A DNA stretch of 25,857 bases, from positions 1 to 25,857 of the forward strand of contig JAZOVJ010000056.1 in assembly GCA_045658645.1 (NCBI GenBank), given 5' to 3'. Position numbers and translations under genes: made by a program. Below are positions 5,942 to 13,428 of the stretch, piece after piece. A model generated the notes under the pieces. The model was not told the DNA's origin and ran no database searches. It worked only from the letters and a program-made list of their open reading frames with translations. The DNA comes from UBA1738 sp045658645. GTDB lineage: Bacteria; Bacillota; Clostridia; UBA1381. Position 1 is the stretch's first letter; each line of letters starts with the position of its first letter.

Positions 5942-6946
5942 ATGATTTTGGTATTAAAACAAAACTACGACAAAAAACAACTGGAGAACTTAACAAGCTG
6001 GTTTCGTGAGAAAAATTTTGATATACATTTGAGTGAGGGTGCTCATACAACAATTCTGGGACTGATTGGTGACACGACTTCGCTTGATACAGATATGCTT
6101 GAAAGCATAGATATAGTTGAAAGCGCAAAGCGTATTCAGGAGCCGTTTAAGAGTGCTAACAGAAAGTTTCATCCTGAAGATACAATAATCGAAATCGGAG
6201 ACGTGAAAATCGGTGGCGGAAATTTTGCTGTTATTGCAGGACCTTGCTCTGTTGAGTCGGAAGAACAGCTTTGCACTATTGCGGAAAAGGTAAAGGAAGC
6301 AGGTGCAGGTCTGCTTCGTGGCGGTGCATTCAAACCGAGAACATCGCCGTATGCTTTCCAGGGACTGAGAAACGAGGGTATTGAGCTTTTGCTGAAAGCA
6401 AAGAAAAAGACAGGTCTTCCTATCGTTACAGAGATTATGGATTTGTCTCACCTTTCACTTTTTGACGAGGTTGACGTTATTCAGGTTGGTGCAAGAAATA
6501 TGCAGAACTTCGAGCTTCTAAAGGAGCTTGGACGCACAAATAAACCTATTCTTTTAAAGCGTGGACTATCAAGTACACTGCAGGAGCTTTTGATGAGTGC
6601 TGAATACATTATGGCAGGCGGAAACGAAAAAGTTATCCTTTGCGAAAGAGGTATAAGAACCTTCGAAACTGCAACAAGAAACACCCTTGACATTTCAGCA
6701 ATTCCGTTGCTTCGCCAGCTAACACATCTTCCTGTTATTGTTGACCCGAGTCATGCAACAGGTATTTCAAAGCTTGTAAAATCCATGTCGGTTGCCTCTG
6801 CAGCGGCAGGCGCAGACGGACTTATCATTGAGGTACACAACGACCCGCTACACGCTCTTTGTGATGGTGCGCAGTCTCTTACACCTGAGCAGTTCTGCGA
6901 TGTAAAGAACGCAGTTGATGCGATTTTGCCGTTTGCTTCAAGATAA
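5942..6946 (+). CDS. aroF: 3-deoxy-7-phosphoheptulonate (DAHP) synthase, type I-beta with regulatory N-terminus
   Basis: 334 residues. It condenses phosphoenolpyruvate and erythrose-4-phosphate, the committed step to chorismate, in the cytoplasm. Residues 1-70 form a ferredoxin-like domain (MILVLKQNYD at the start, HTTILGLIGD at 35-44). The TIM barrel carries IAGPCSVES with metal ligand Cys102, RGGAFKPRTSPY (126-137), VQVGARNMQNF, LCERGIRTFE and VDPSHATG. The arrangement closely resembles the Thermotoga maritima enzyme, in which the N-terminal domain mediates inhibition by Tyr and Phe. The ATG at 5942 follows a GAGGAAAG site. It is the first structural gene after the Phe/Tyr attenuator, so the same two amino acids probably act on both activity and transcription. 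This is the commonest symbol for this family; aroG or aroA are used in some species. Confidence 0.95.
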   Translation: MILVLKQNYDKKQLENLTSWFREKNFDIHLSEGAHTTILGLIGDTTSLDTDMLESIDIVESAKRIQEPFKSANRKFHPEDTIIEIGDVKIGGGNFAVIAGPCSVESEEQLCTIAEKVKEAGAGLLRGGAFKPRTSPYAFQGLRNEGIELLLKAKKKTGLPIVTEIMDLSHLSLFDEVDVIQVGARNMQNFELLKELGRTNKPILLKRGLSSTLQELLMSAEYIMAGGNEKVILCERGIRTFETATRNTLDISAIPLLRQLTHLPVIVDPSHATGISKLVKSMSVASAAAGADGLIIEVHNDPLHALCDGAQSLTPEQFCDVKNAVDAILPFASR

Positions 6947-6961
6947 CAGCAGGTGAAACGA

Positions 6962-7795
6962 ATGAAAATACTGATTGTCGGTCTGGGACTTATCGGAGGC
7001 TCACTTGCAAAAGCCTTTAAAAAGTTTACGGACTATGAAATAATTGGACTTGATAAAGACGAAAATGTCGTAAAAAAAGCCGTAACAAATAAAGATATAG
7101 ACAAAGCCTTTGACGGAAATTTTGACGGTATTGACATTATTATTTCGGCACTTTTTCCAAGGGATACAATAAATTTTCTTAAAGAAAATGCCAAAAATAT
7201 TGATAAAACCACTATTGTCACCGACTGTGGCGGTGTTAAGGAAAAGGTTTGTAATGAAATAAAGCCGATAGCCAAAGAAAACGGGTTTACATTCATCGGT
7301 ATGCATCCTATGGCGGGGATTGAAAAGTTTGGATATGACAATTCTTTCAAAGATTTGTTTTTGGGTGCATCCCTGATACTGACACCATACGATGATACGC
7401 CAAAAGAAGCGGTAGAGCGTCTTTCTGATGCCGTTTTAAAAGCAGGATTTTCAAAGGTGAAAATTTCAACACCAAAGGAGCACGATGAGGTTATTGCCTA
7501 TACATCACAGCTTGCACACGTTGTGTCAGGTGCTTATATAAAGAGTGAAACTGCAAAACGTCACGTGGGATTTTCGGCAGGAAGCTTTCGTGATATGACC
7601 CGTGTTGCGCATCTTAACGAGTATATGTGGACCGAGCTTTTTATGGATAACAGTGAGAATTTGGCAAGGGAAACAGATGATTTAATAGAACGGCTGAAAG
7701 AATATTCCGATGCCTTAAAAAGTGGTGATAAGGAAAAGCTGTTTAAAATTTTAAGATTGGGAAGAGAACAAAAAGATTTAATTGACAGTCTGTAA
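6962..7795 (+). CDS. tyrA: Prephenate dehydrogenase
   Basis: 277 residues. NAD-dependent oxidative decarboxylation of prephenate to 4-hydroxyphenylpyruvate, the tyrosine branch. The Rossmann glycine motif is at 7-12 (VGLGLIGGSLAKAF). TDCGGVKEKV (88-96), GMHPMAGIE (113-121, with His115) and TSQLAHVVSGA (181-191, with the probable catalytic His186) are family signatures. There is no fused chorismate mutase and no C-terminal ACT domain, so it is the short monofunctional form. I prefer ATG 6962, with AGGTG as ribosome site at 6951-6955, over the in-frame GTG at 6953, which lies within that site. It begins 15 bases after aroF and ends 13 bases before aroB, so it is a tight operon member. Confidence 0.93.
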   Translation: MKILIVGLGLIGGSLAKAFKKFTDYEIIGLDKDENVVKKAVTNKDIDKAFDGNFDGIDIIISALFPRDTINFLKENAKNIDKTTIVTDCGGVKEKVCNEIKPIAKENGFTFIGMHPMAGIEKFGYDNSFKDLFLGASLILTPYDDTPKEAVERLSDAVLKAGFSKVKISTPKEHDEVIAYTSQLAHVVSGAYIKSETAKRHVGFSAGSFRDMTRVAHLNEYMWTELFMDNSENLARETDDLIERLKEYSDALKSGDKEKLFKILRLGREQKDLIDSL

Positions 7796-7808
7796 AAGGG
7801 AGCGAGTT

Positions 7809-8852
7809 ATGAGAAAAGTTCATATAACTGCATCAAATGAATATGACGTTATAATAGGAAAGGGCATTCTTGAGAATTGCGGTAAGCTGATAGGGGAGAT
7901 TTTCTGTAAGGGAAGATGTGCCATAATTTCTGATGATAAGGTGTATTCCATATATGGAGAAACAGTGAAAAAATCACTTGCTGAAAGCGGATTTTCGGCG
8001 GACGTTTTCACATTTCCGAACGGCGAAGGTTCAAAAAACATTTCTACCTATACCGAAATTCTCGAATTTTTGGCAGAAATTGGACTTACAAGAAGTGATT
8101 TTATTGTCGCATTAGGCGGTGGCGTTACAGGTGATATGGCAGGATTTTGCGCGGCGACATATCTTCGGGGAATTAAGTTTGTGCAGATACCGACTACTTT
8201 TCTGGCGGCGATTGACTCGTCTGTCGGCGGAAAAACGGGTGTGAATTTAAAGGCAGGAAAGAACCTTGTTGGTGCATTTCATCAGCCGGGTCTGGTTATT
8301 TGCGACACCGACACCTTTAAAACCTTAGATGAAAAAACATTTGCAGACGGCGTGGCCGAAGCAATAAAATACGGAATGATAAAAGAGCCTGCGCTTTTAG
8401 AAAAGCTGGCAGGGGACTTTGACATAGAAGAAGTGGTTGAAATCTGTGTAAAAATCAAGCGTGACGTGGTGGCGAAGGACGAATTTGAACAGGGCGAGCG
8501 AAAGCTTTTGAATTTTGGTCATACCATAGGTCACGGTGTGGAAAAATGCAGTAGCTATACCATAACTCATGGTCACGCAGTGGCGATTGGAATGAGCATT
8601 ATAACAAAGGCGGCAGAAATGTTTGGAATTTGCGAAAAGGGTATAGCAGAAAGCCTTGATGAGCTTTTGGAAAAGTGCGGACTCCCAACAAGTTGCCTAT
8701 ATTCTGCGGAGGAAATATACAGCGTGGCACTTTCTGATAAAAAGCGGGCAGGGGGTTTCATAACACTTGTTCTTCCAAAGCGTGTCGGAGAATGTATCCT
8801 GAACACAATCACGGTAGAAAAACTTTTGGAATATATAAAAAAAGGAATTTAG
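7809..8852 (+). CDS. aroB: 3-dehydroquinate synthase
   Basis: 347 residues. Converts DAHP to 3-dehydroquinate using NAD+ and a divalent metal (usually Zn2+). GGGVTGD (103-109) is the NAD-binding glycine loop, followed by IPTTFLAAIDSSVGGKTGVN, the substrate-binding stretch. Metal ligands are visible as Glu184 in GVAEAIKYGM and histidines in LNFGHTIGHGVE and THGHAVAIGM. ATG 7809 is chosen because AAGGGAG at 7796-7802 lies upstream; the frame extends to 7782 but that part overlaps tyrA and lacks a ribosome site. It ends 3 bases before aroA. Length is normal for the family. Confidence 0.95.
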   Translation: MRKVHITASNEYDVIIGKGILENCGKLIGEIFCKGRCAIISDDKVYSIYGETVKKSLAESGFSADVFTFPNGEGSKNISTYTEILEFLAEIGLTRSDFIVALGGGVTGDMAGFCAATYLRGIKFVQIPTTFLAAIDSSVGGKTGVNLKAGKNLVGAFHQPGLVICDTDTFKTLDEKTFADGVAEAIKYGMIKEPALLEKLAGDFDIEEVVEICVKIKRDVVAKDEFEQGERKLLNFGHTIGHGVEKCSSYTITHGHAVAIGMSIITKAAEMFGICEKGIAESLDELLEKCGLPTSCLYSAEEIYSVALSDKKRAGGFITLVLPKRVGECILNTITVEKLLEYIKKGI

Positions 8853-8855
8853 GAA

Positions 8856-10052
8856 ATGAATGTTACGATAAAACCAACCAGCCTTAACGGTGTGGTGAGG
8901 GCGGTTTCGTCAAAGTCGGACGGACACAGAAAAATCATCTGTGCCGCACTTTCTGAAAAAGAAACCGAAATTGTTATAAATAACATATCTGATGACATAG
9001 AGGCAACGCTTTTTGCGATAAGAAGTCTTGGCGGTGACTTTGAAATGATAGAAAACGGGGTTTTGATAAAGCCTGTTTCAGAAAAAAAGCACAAAGTCAG
9101 TCTTGATTTTCGCGAAAGCGGTTCAACAGCGAGATTTTTGCTGCCGATAGCAACTGCAGTTTGCGAAAATGTGGAATGTATCGGCAGGGGAAGACTCCCT
9201 GAAAGGCCATTTGGTGAACTGACAAGCCAACTTCGAAAAAACGGTGTTACGGTTTCGGCAGACAATCTGCCGATGACTGCAAACGGATTTTTGAAAAGCG
9301 GAGTATTTGAGCTTCCCGGAAACGTAAGCTCGCAGTATATATCAGGACTTTTGTTTGCACTGCCGATGCTTGACAGGGAAAGCAAAATCAGGCTTACATC
9401 ACCGCTTATGTCTGCACCATACGTTGATATGACACTTGATGTGCTTTCAAAGTTTGGTGTTGAGATTGAATACATGAAAAATGAGTATATTGTAAAACCG
9501 CAGAAATTTGTAAGTCCACAAAAGCTTGAAGTCGAGGGCGACTGGTCTGCAGCGGCATTCTGGGTGGTGGCGGATAAAATCTGCGGAAACGTTAAAATAG
9601 AGGGAATGAACCCTGACTCCCGTCAGGGCGACAGGATAATCACAGAAATTTTAGACAAAACCGAAATTGATGCAACAGATATTCCGGATTTAGTTCCGAT
9701 TTTAGCGGTGCTTGCGGCATCAAGAGTGGGAAAGACAAGAATTTTCGGTGCGGAACGTCTTCGTAAAAAGGAGAGCGACAGACTTTATGCAATGACAAAG
9801 TGTATAAACGATTTGGGCGGTATGGCAGAGGAAACCGAAGACGGAATGATAATAACGGGAACAGGTGCTTTGGCGGGCGGAAAGGTGGACAGCTTTAATG
9901 ACCACAGAATAGCGATGTCTTGCGCTATAGCATCTGTAATATGTGAAAATGAAGTAGAAATTTCAGGCGCAGAATGTGTGAAAAAATCATATCCTGCATT
10001 CTTTGAAGATTTTAAAAAACTGGGAGGTGTAGCAAGTGTATCAGACAGGTGA
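8856..10052 (+). CDS. aroA: 3-phosphoshikimate 1-carboxyvinyltransferase (EPSP synthase)
   Basis: 398 residues. Transfers the enolpyruvyl group of PEP to shikimate-3-phosphate. Two repeated domains are visible. SSKSDGHR (18-25) is the N-terminal Lys/Arg site, where most homologues have a SKSxSxR-type sequence. DFRESGSTARFLLPIA (84-99) is the PEP loop. GAERLRKKESDRL and FNDHRIAMS lie in the C-terminal half. The length is slightly short (usual about 420-440) but no core motif is missing. It follows aroB by 3 bases with AGGAAA before the ATG, and its 3' end overlaps aroC by 17 bases. The steps between aroB and aroA (dehydroquinase, shikimate dehydrogenase, shikimate kinase) are not encoded in this window. 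Confidence 0.93.
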   Translation: MNVTIKPTSLNGVVRAVSSKSDGHRKIICAALSEKETEIVINNISDDIEATLFAIRSLGGDFEMIENGVLIKPVSEKKHKVSLDFRESGSTARFLLPIATAVCENVECIGRGRLPERPFGELTSQLRKNGVTVSADNLPMTANGFLKSGVFELPGNVSSQYISGLLFALPMLDRESKIRLTSPLMSAPYVDMTLDVLSKFGVEIEYMKNEYIVKPQKFVSPQKLEVEGDWSAAAFWVVADKICGNVKIEGMNPDSRQGDRIITEILDKTEIDATDIPDLVPILAVLAASRVGKTRIFGAERLRKKESDRLYAMTKCINDLGGMAEETEDGMIITGTGALAGGKVDSFNDHRIAMSCAIASVICENEVEISGAECVKKSYPAFFEDFKKLGGVASVSDR

Positions 10053-11109
10053 TAAATTTAAAGTCACAGTTTTCGGACAGTCACATTCTGCCGAAATCGG
10101 TGCAACCATTGAGGGTCTTCCTGTAGGGTTTTGTCCTGATATGGAAAAGGTTTATGCCTTTATGGAACGCCGAGCACCGGGAAGAGACAGGTTTTCGACA
10201 AAGCGAAAGGAAGCAGATATTCCCGAGATTGTTTCAGGGCTTGCAGATGGTGTTACCTGCGGTTCACCGCTTACTGCTGTAATAAAAAACAGTGATCAAA
10301 AAAGCGCTGACTATGAAAACTTAAAGTTGGTTCCGCGTCCCGGTCACGCAGATTATACTGCATATATTAAGTATGACGGCAATAATGATATAAGAGGCGG
10401 AGGACAGTTTTCGGGAAGAATGACCGCACCTCTTTGCTTTGCAGGTGCATTGGCACTGCAGATTCTGGAAGAAAAGGGTATTCATATAGGTGCGCATATT
10501 GAATCGGTTTATAACGTGAAGGACGACCGATTTACGCCTTATTCAATAACAAAAGAAACTTTAGACAGTGTAAAAACAAAAGAATTTCCTGTTATAAACG
10601 ATTTTGTGAGAGTGAAAATGGAGGCGGAAATTGACAGGGCAAGGGAAAACGGCGACTCTGTTGGCGGAGTTATTGAATGTGCCGTGGTCGGAATGCCGGT
10701 CGGTGTCGGCGGACCGCTTTTTGGCGGAATTGAAGGCGAAATATCCCGAAACATCTTTGCAGTTCCTGCGGTAAAGGGAATTGAATTTGGTGCAGGATTT
10801 TCAGCAAGCGTAATGCACGGCTCGGAAAATAATGACGAATTCTATTTTGATAATGATACAGTAAAAACCAAAACCAATAACGCAGGCGGAATTTTAGGCG
10901 GGATTTCAAACGGTATGCCGATTGTGTTCAGAGTTGCAATAAAGCCAACGCCCTCCATTTCAAAAGAACAAAATTCAGTTAACTTAAAAACAGGCGAATG
11001 CGAAAAGCTTGTAATACGTGGTCGCCACGACCCGTGCATTGTAAAACGTGCGGTTCCTGTAATTGAGGCGATGGCGGCGATTACAATACTGAATATGTTG
11101 GGAAATTAA
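10036..11109 (+). CDS. aroC: Chorismate synthase
   Basis: 357 residues. Catalyses the anti-1,4-elimination of EPSP to chorismate, requiring reduced FMN. Signatures are FGQSHSAEIG near the N-terminus (active-site His17), RRAPGRDRFSTKRKE (45-59), RPGHADY, GGGQFSGRMTA (about 117-127), GSENNDEFY and RHDPCIVKRAVPVIEAMAA at the C-terminal end. The start is GTG 10036, supported by GGGAGGT at 10022-10028 with 7 bases between. It overlaps the aroA stop by 17 bases, indicating translational coupling. A separate flavin reductase is not visible nearby, so reduced FMN is probably supplied from elsewhere. Confidence 0.95.
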   Translation: MYQTGDKFKVTVFGQSHSAEIGATIEGLPVGFCPDMEKVYAFMERRAPGRDRFSTKRKEADIPEIVSGLADGVTCGSPLTAVIKNSDQKSADYENLKLVPRPGHADYTAYIKYDGNNDIRGGGQFSGRMTAPLCFAGALALQILEEKGIHIGAHIESVYNVKDDRFTPYSITKETLDSVKTKEFPVINDFVRVKMEAEIDRARENGDSVGGVIECAVVGMPVGVGGPLFGGIEGEISRNIFAVPAVKGIEFGAGFSASVMHGSENNDEFYFDNDTVKTKTNNAGGILGGISNGMPIVFRVAIKPTPSISKEQNSVNLKTGECEKLVIRGRHDPCIVKRAVPVIEAMAAITILNMLGN

Positions 11110-11122
11110 GGAGATGGAAAAA

Positions 11123-12256
11123 ATGAATCTTGAAGAAGCAAGACAGAAGATTGACAGTATAGATAAGGAGCTTATACGGCTTTTTGAAGAAAGAATGAAT
11201 GCAGTTTGTGACGTTGCAAGATACAAAAAGGAGAATGGCATTCCTATCTACAACGGACAACGTGAACGTGAAGTGATAAATAAGGTTACAAATGAAGTGC
11301 CTGATGACCTTTCACTTTATGCCAGAATTTTATATAACACACTTTTCTCTGTAAGCCGGGGCTACCAGACAAAGATGATAGACGGCGAGTCGAAGACAGT
11401 GGATAAAATCAAAGCCGCACTTGAATCTACAGAAAATATGTTACCGCAATCTGCGGTTGTTGCTTGTCAGGGAACAGACGGCGCTTACTCGCAGAAGGCT
11501 TGTGAAAAGCTGTTCAAAAATCCATCGGTTATGTTCTTTGATACTTTTAAAGGTGTTTTAGATGCAGTTTCAATGGGAATGTGCAGATATGGCATTCTTC
11601 CGCTTGAAAACAGTGTTCACGGAACGGTAACGGAGGTTTATGACCTTTTGAGCTTATATGATTTTTCAATAGTTAAAGTTGCAAAAATACAGATAAATCA
11701 CGTTCTGGCGTCAAAGAAAAATGGCGCAAAGATTAATGAAATCTGCTCACACAGACAGGCTATCGGTCAGTGTGATAAGTACATAAAGAGCCTTAAGGGA
11801 GTTAATATAACACAGTATGACAACACCGCTACGGCGGCACAAATGGTGGCAAATTCTGAACGTGATGATTTGGCGTGCATCTGCTCAAAAGAATGTGCTC
11901 AAATCTACGGACTTCACGTTATAGATGATAACATTGTTGACAGCGACAATAACTACACAAGGTTTATCTGCATTTCAAAGAGTGCAGAAATTTATCCGGG
12001 TAGTGATAAAATCAGTTTTGTTATAACACTACCGCATACTGCAGGTTCACTGTATAGCGTTATGAGTAAGTTTGCGGCGGCGGGAATTAACCTTACAAAG
12101 ATTGAATCCCGACCGATTGCAGGCCGTGACTTTGAGTTTGAGTTCTATTTTGAGGTTGAAGCATCGGTTTATTCAGAAGAGCTTTATGCGGTTTTATCCG
12201 AAATGGAAAACTCTGACGAAAAGTTCAAGTTCTTCGGTTGTTACCGAGAGGTATAA
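11123..12256 (+). CDS. pheA: Bifunctional chorismate mutase / prephenate dehydratase (P-protein)
   Basis: 377 residues with three domains. An AroQ-type chorismate mutase (1-80; EARQKIDSIDKELIRLFEER, then RYKKENGIPIYNGQRE) makes prephenate. A prephenate dehydratase domain (about 112-290) contains QGTDGAYSQKA, GILPLENSVHGTV and the conserved NYTRF (Thr279-Arg280-Phe281). A C-terminal ACT domain (about 297-375) has GSLYSVMSKFAAAGINLTKI and ESRP (328-331), the phenylalanine-binding site of feedback-inhibited PheA. ATG 11123 is preferred to ATG 11114 because AAGGAG (11108-11113) directly abuts the latter and lies 9 bases from the former. It is the last aro gene; its mutase also supplies prephenate to TyrA, which lacks one. 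Confidence 0.95.
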   Translation: MNLEEARQKIDSIDKELIRLFEERMNAVCDVARYKKENGIPIYNGQREREVINKVTNEVPDDLSLYARILYNTLFSVSRGYQTKMIDGESKTVDKIKAALESTENMLPQSAVVACQGTDGAYSQKACEKLFKNPSVMFFDTFKGVLDAVSMGMCRYGILPLENSVHGTVTEVYDLLSLYDFSIVKVAKIQINHVLASKKNGAKINEICSHRQAIGQCDKYIKSLKGVNITQYDNTATAAQMVANSERDDLACICSKECAQIYGLHVIDDNIVDSDNNYTRFICISKSAEIYPGSDKISFVITLPHTAGSLYSVMSKFAAAGINLTKIESRPIAGRDFEFEFYFEVEASVYSEELYAVLSEMENSDEKFKFFGCYREV

Positions 12257-12263
12257 ATTTTTG

Positions 12264-12292
12264 TTGACAAATGACGGAATATATTATATAAT
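12264..12292 (+). promoter_or_regulatory. Perfect consensus promoter of the exchanger gene
   Basis: TTGACA (12264-12269), 17 bases, TATAAT (12287-12292), all twelve positions consensus. It begins 8 bases after the pheA stop, so the exchanger has its own start while lying in the path of aro transcripts. Confidence 0.85.
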
Positions 12293-12300
12293 GTCCTTGT

Positions 12301-12391
12301 CGAATAAAGGGGAGTAGCTTGCAAGTTACTTGTTACAAATGGCGTCAGTACGGCGAAAGCCCGCTATTGTATTAAAAAGCGAGACTTTTAT
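12301..12391 (+). ncRNA. yybP-ykoY (Mn2+-sensing) riboswitch
   Basis: The conserved core AAAGGGGAGTAGC (12306-12318) and the 3' element GCGAGAC (12379-12385), similar to GCAAGACC in known members, mark the yybP-ykoY family. P1 pairs ATAAAGG (12304-12310) with CTTTTAT (12385-12391), seven pairs with one G-U. The 3' strand of P1 is also part of the 5' arm of the terminator at 12382-12419. Ligand-stabilised P1 should therefore prevent termination, making this an ON switch for Mn2+, as known for the family. The internal GGCGTCAGTACGGCG segment would form the second arm. Confidence 0.83.
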
Positions 12392-12425
12392 CACAGTTTT
12401 TTTGCTGTGATAAAAGTCTTTTTTA
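12382..12425 (+). terminator. Terminator and expression platform of the Mn2+ riboswitch
   Basis: Stem AGACTTTTATCACAG (12382-12396) with CTGTGATAAAAGTCT (12405-12419), 15 perfect pairs, an eight-base T-rich loop and a T-run after it. It overlaps the riboswitch P1 strand at 12385-12391. As no terminator precedes it after pheA, it probably also ends the aro operon mRNA. Confidence 0.9.
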
Positions 12426-12458
12426 TTTGATTTCAAAAGAAAAGGAAGGTATTGAAAA

Positions 12459-13385
12459 ATGGAAATTTTGTTACAGCTTTTACTTCTTGTGATTGGTTTT
12501 GTGATGCTGGTTAGAGGTGCAGACTGGTTTGTTGACGGTGCGTCAGGAATTGCCGCCAAACTAAAAATACCGCAGCTTGTAATTGGTCTTACAATTGTTG
12601 CTATGGGTACAAGCGCACCTGAGGCGGCAGTTAGTGTAACTGCGGCACTAAAAGGAAATGCAGGAATAACAATCGGGAACATATTGGGAAGTAATATTTT
12701 AAATATTCTGATTATTCTGGGAATTTCAGGGGTTATAACGTCACTTGCTGTTGCAAAATCAACAATAAAGATAGATATTCCTGTTGTTTTGGCTGCAACC
12801 GGTCTTCTTTACTGGACAGGATATGACGGAAAAGTATCATTATGGGAAGGCATCTTGTTTTTAGCGTTTTTTGTACTTTACATAGGATACCTGATGTATG
12901 TTGCATTTAAGGAAAGGAAACAAAATGATGAAGACGTAAAGGAACTTTCGATTATAAGAGCCTGCGTTTTGACCATTATCGGCTTGTTTTTTATAGTATG
13001 GGGCAGTGACATAACGGTTGATGCGGCTACAAAGATAGCAAAGATTTTAGGACTTTCTGAAAGATTCATTGGTCTTACAATCGTGGCTTTGGGAACATCT
13101 CTTCCTGAACTTTTCACATCAGTAATGGCTGCAAGAAAAGGAAATGCTGATATTGCCATCGGAAACATAGTGGGAAGCTGTATATTCAACATCTTGTTTA
13201 TTATAGGTCTTTCAGCTTTGATAATTCCGGTAGAGTTTTTGCCGGCATTCCGTTTTGACGCCATTATAGCAGCTCTTTCGACAGTGATGCTTTTTGTATT
13301 TGTTTTGAAAAACAAAAGATTAGATCGCTGGGCAGGAGTGTTGATGCTTGTTTCATATGCAGCATACTTTGCTGTAATCTTATAA
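12459..13385 (+). CDS. CaCA-family cation exchanger, probable Mn2+/Ca2+ exporter
   Basis: 308-residue integral membrane protein of the K+-dependent/YrbG branch of the Ca2+/cation antiporter superfamily, with about ten membrane helices. Two inverted alpha-repeats are clear: GTSAPEAAVSVTAALKGN (50-67) followed by IGNILGSNILNIL, and GTSLPELFTSVMAARKGN in the second half followed by IGNIVGSCIFNIL. The paired Glu residues in GTSxPE are the ion ligands. A hydrophilic loop with KERKQNDEDVKE divides the halves. Family members exchange Na+ (or H+) for Ca2+. Placement behind a Mn2+ riboswitch suggests that in this organism it removes Mn2+, an inference from context. The start ATG 12459 follows AAGGAAGG. 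Confidence 0.9.
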   Translation: MEILLQLLLLVIGFVMLVRGADWFVDGASGIAAKLKIPQLVIGLTIVAMGTSAPEAAVSVTAALKGNAGITIGNILGSNILNILIILGISGVITSLAVAKSTIKIDIPVVLAATGLLYWTGYDGKVSLWEGILFLAFFVLYIGYLMYVAFKERKQNDEDVKELSIIRACVLTIIGLFFIVWGSDITVDAATKIAKILGLSERFIGLTIVALGTSLPELFTSVMAARKGNADIAIGNIVGSCIFNILFIIGLSALIIPVEFLPAFRFDAIIAALSTVMLFVFVLKNKRLDRWAGVLMLVSYAAYFAVIL

Positions 13386-13387
13386 TT

Positions 13388-13428
13388 AAAAAGAGTTGAA
13401 ATCCTTTTCGGGATTCCAACTCTTTTTT
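13388..13428. terminator. Bidirectional terminator between exchanger and mtaB
   Basis: AAAGAGTTG (13390-13398) pairs with CAACTCTTT (13417-13425), continuing after one mismatch with AATCC and GGATT. A-runs on the left and T-runs on the right allow it to terminate both converging genes. The mtaB stop lies within its right edge. Confidence 0.85.
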
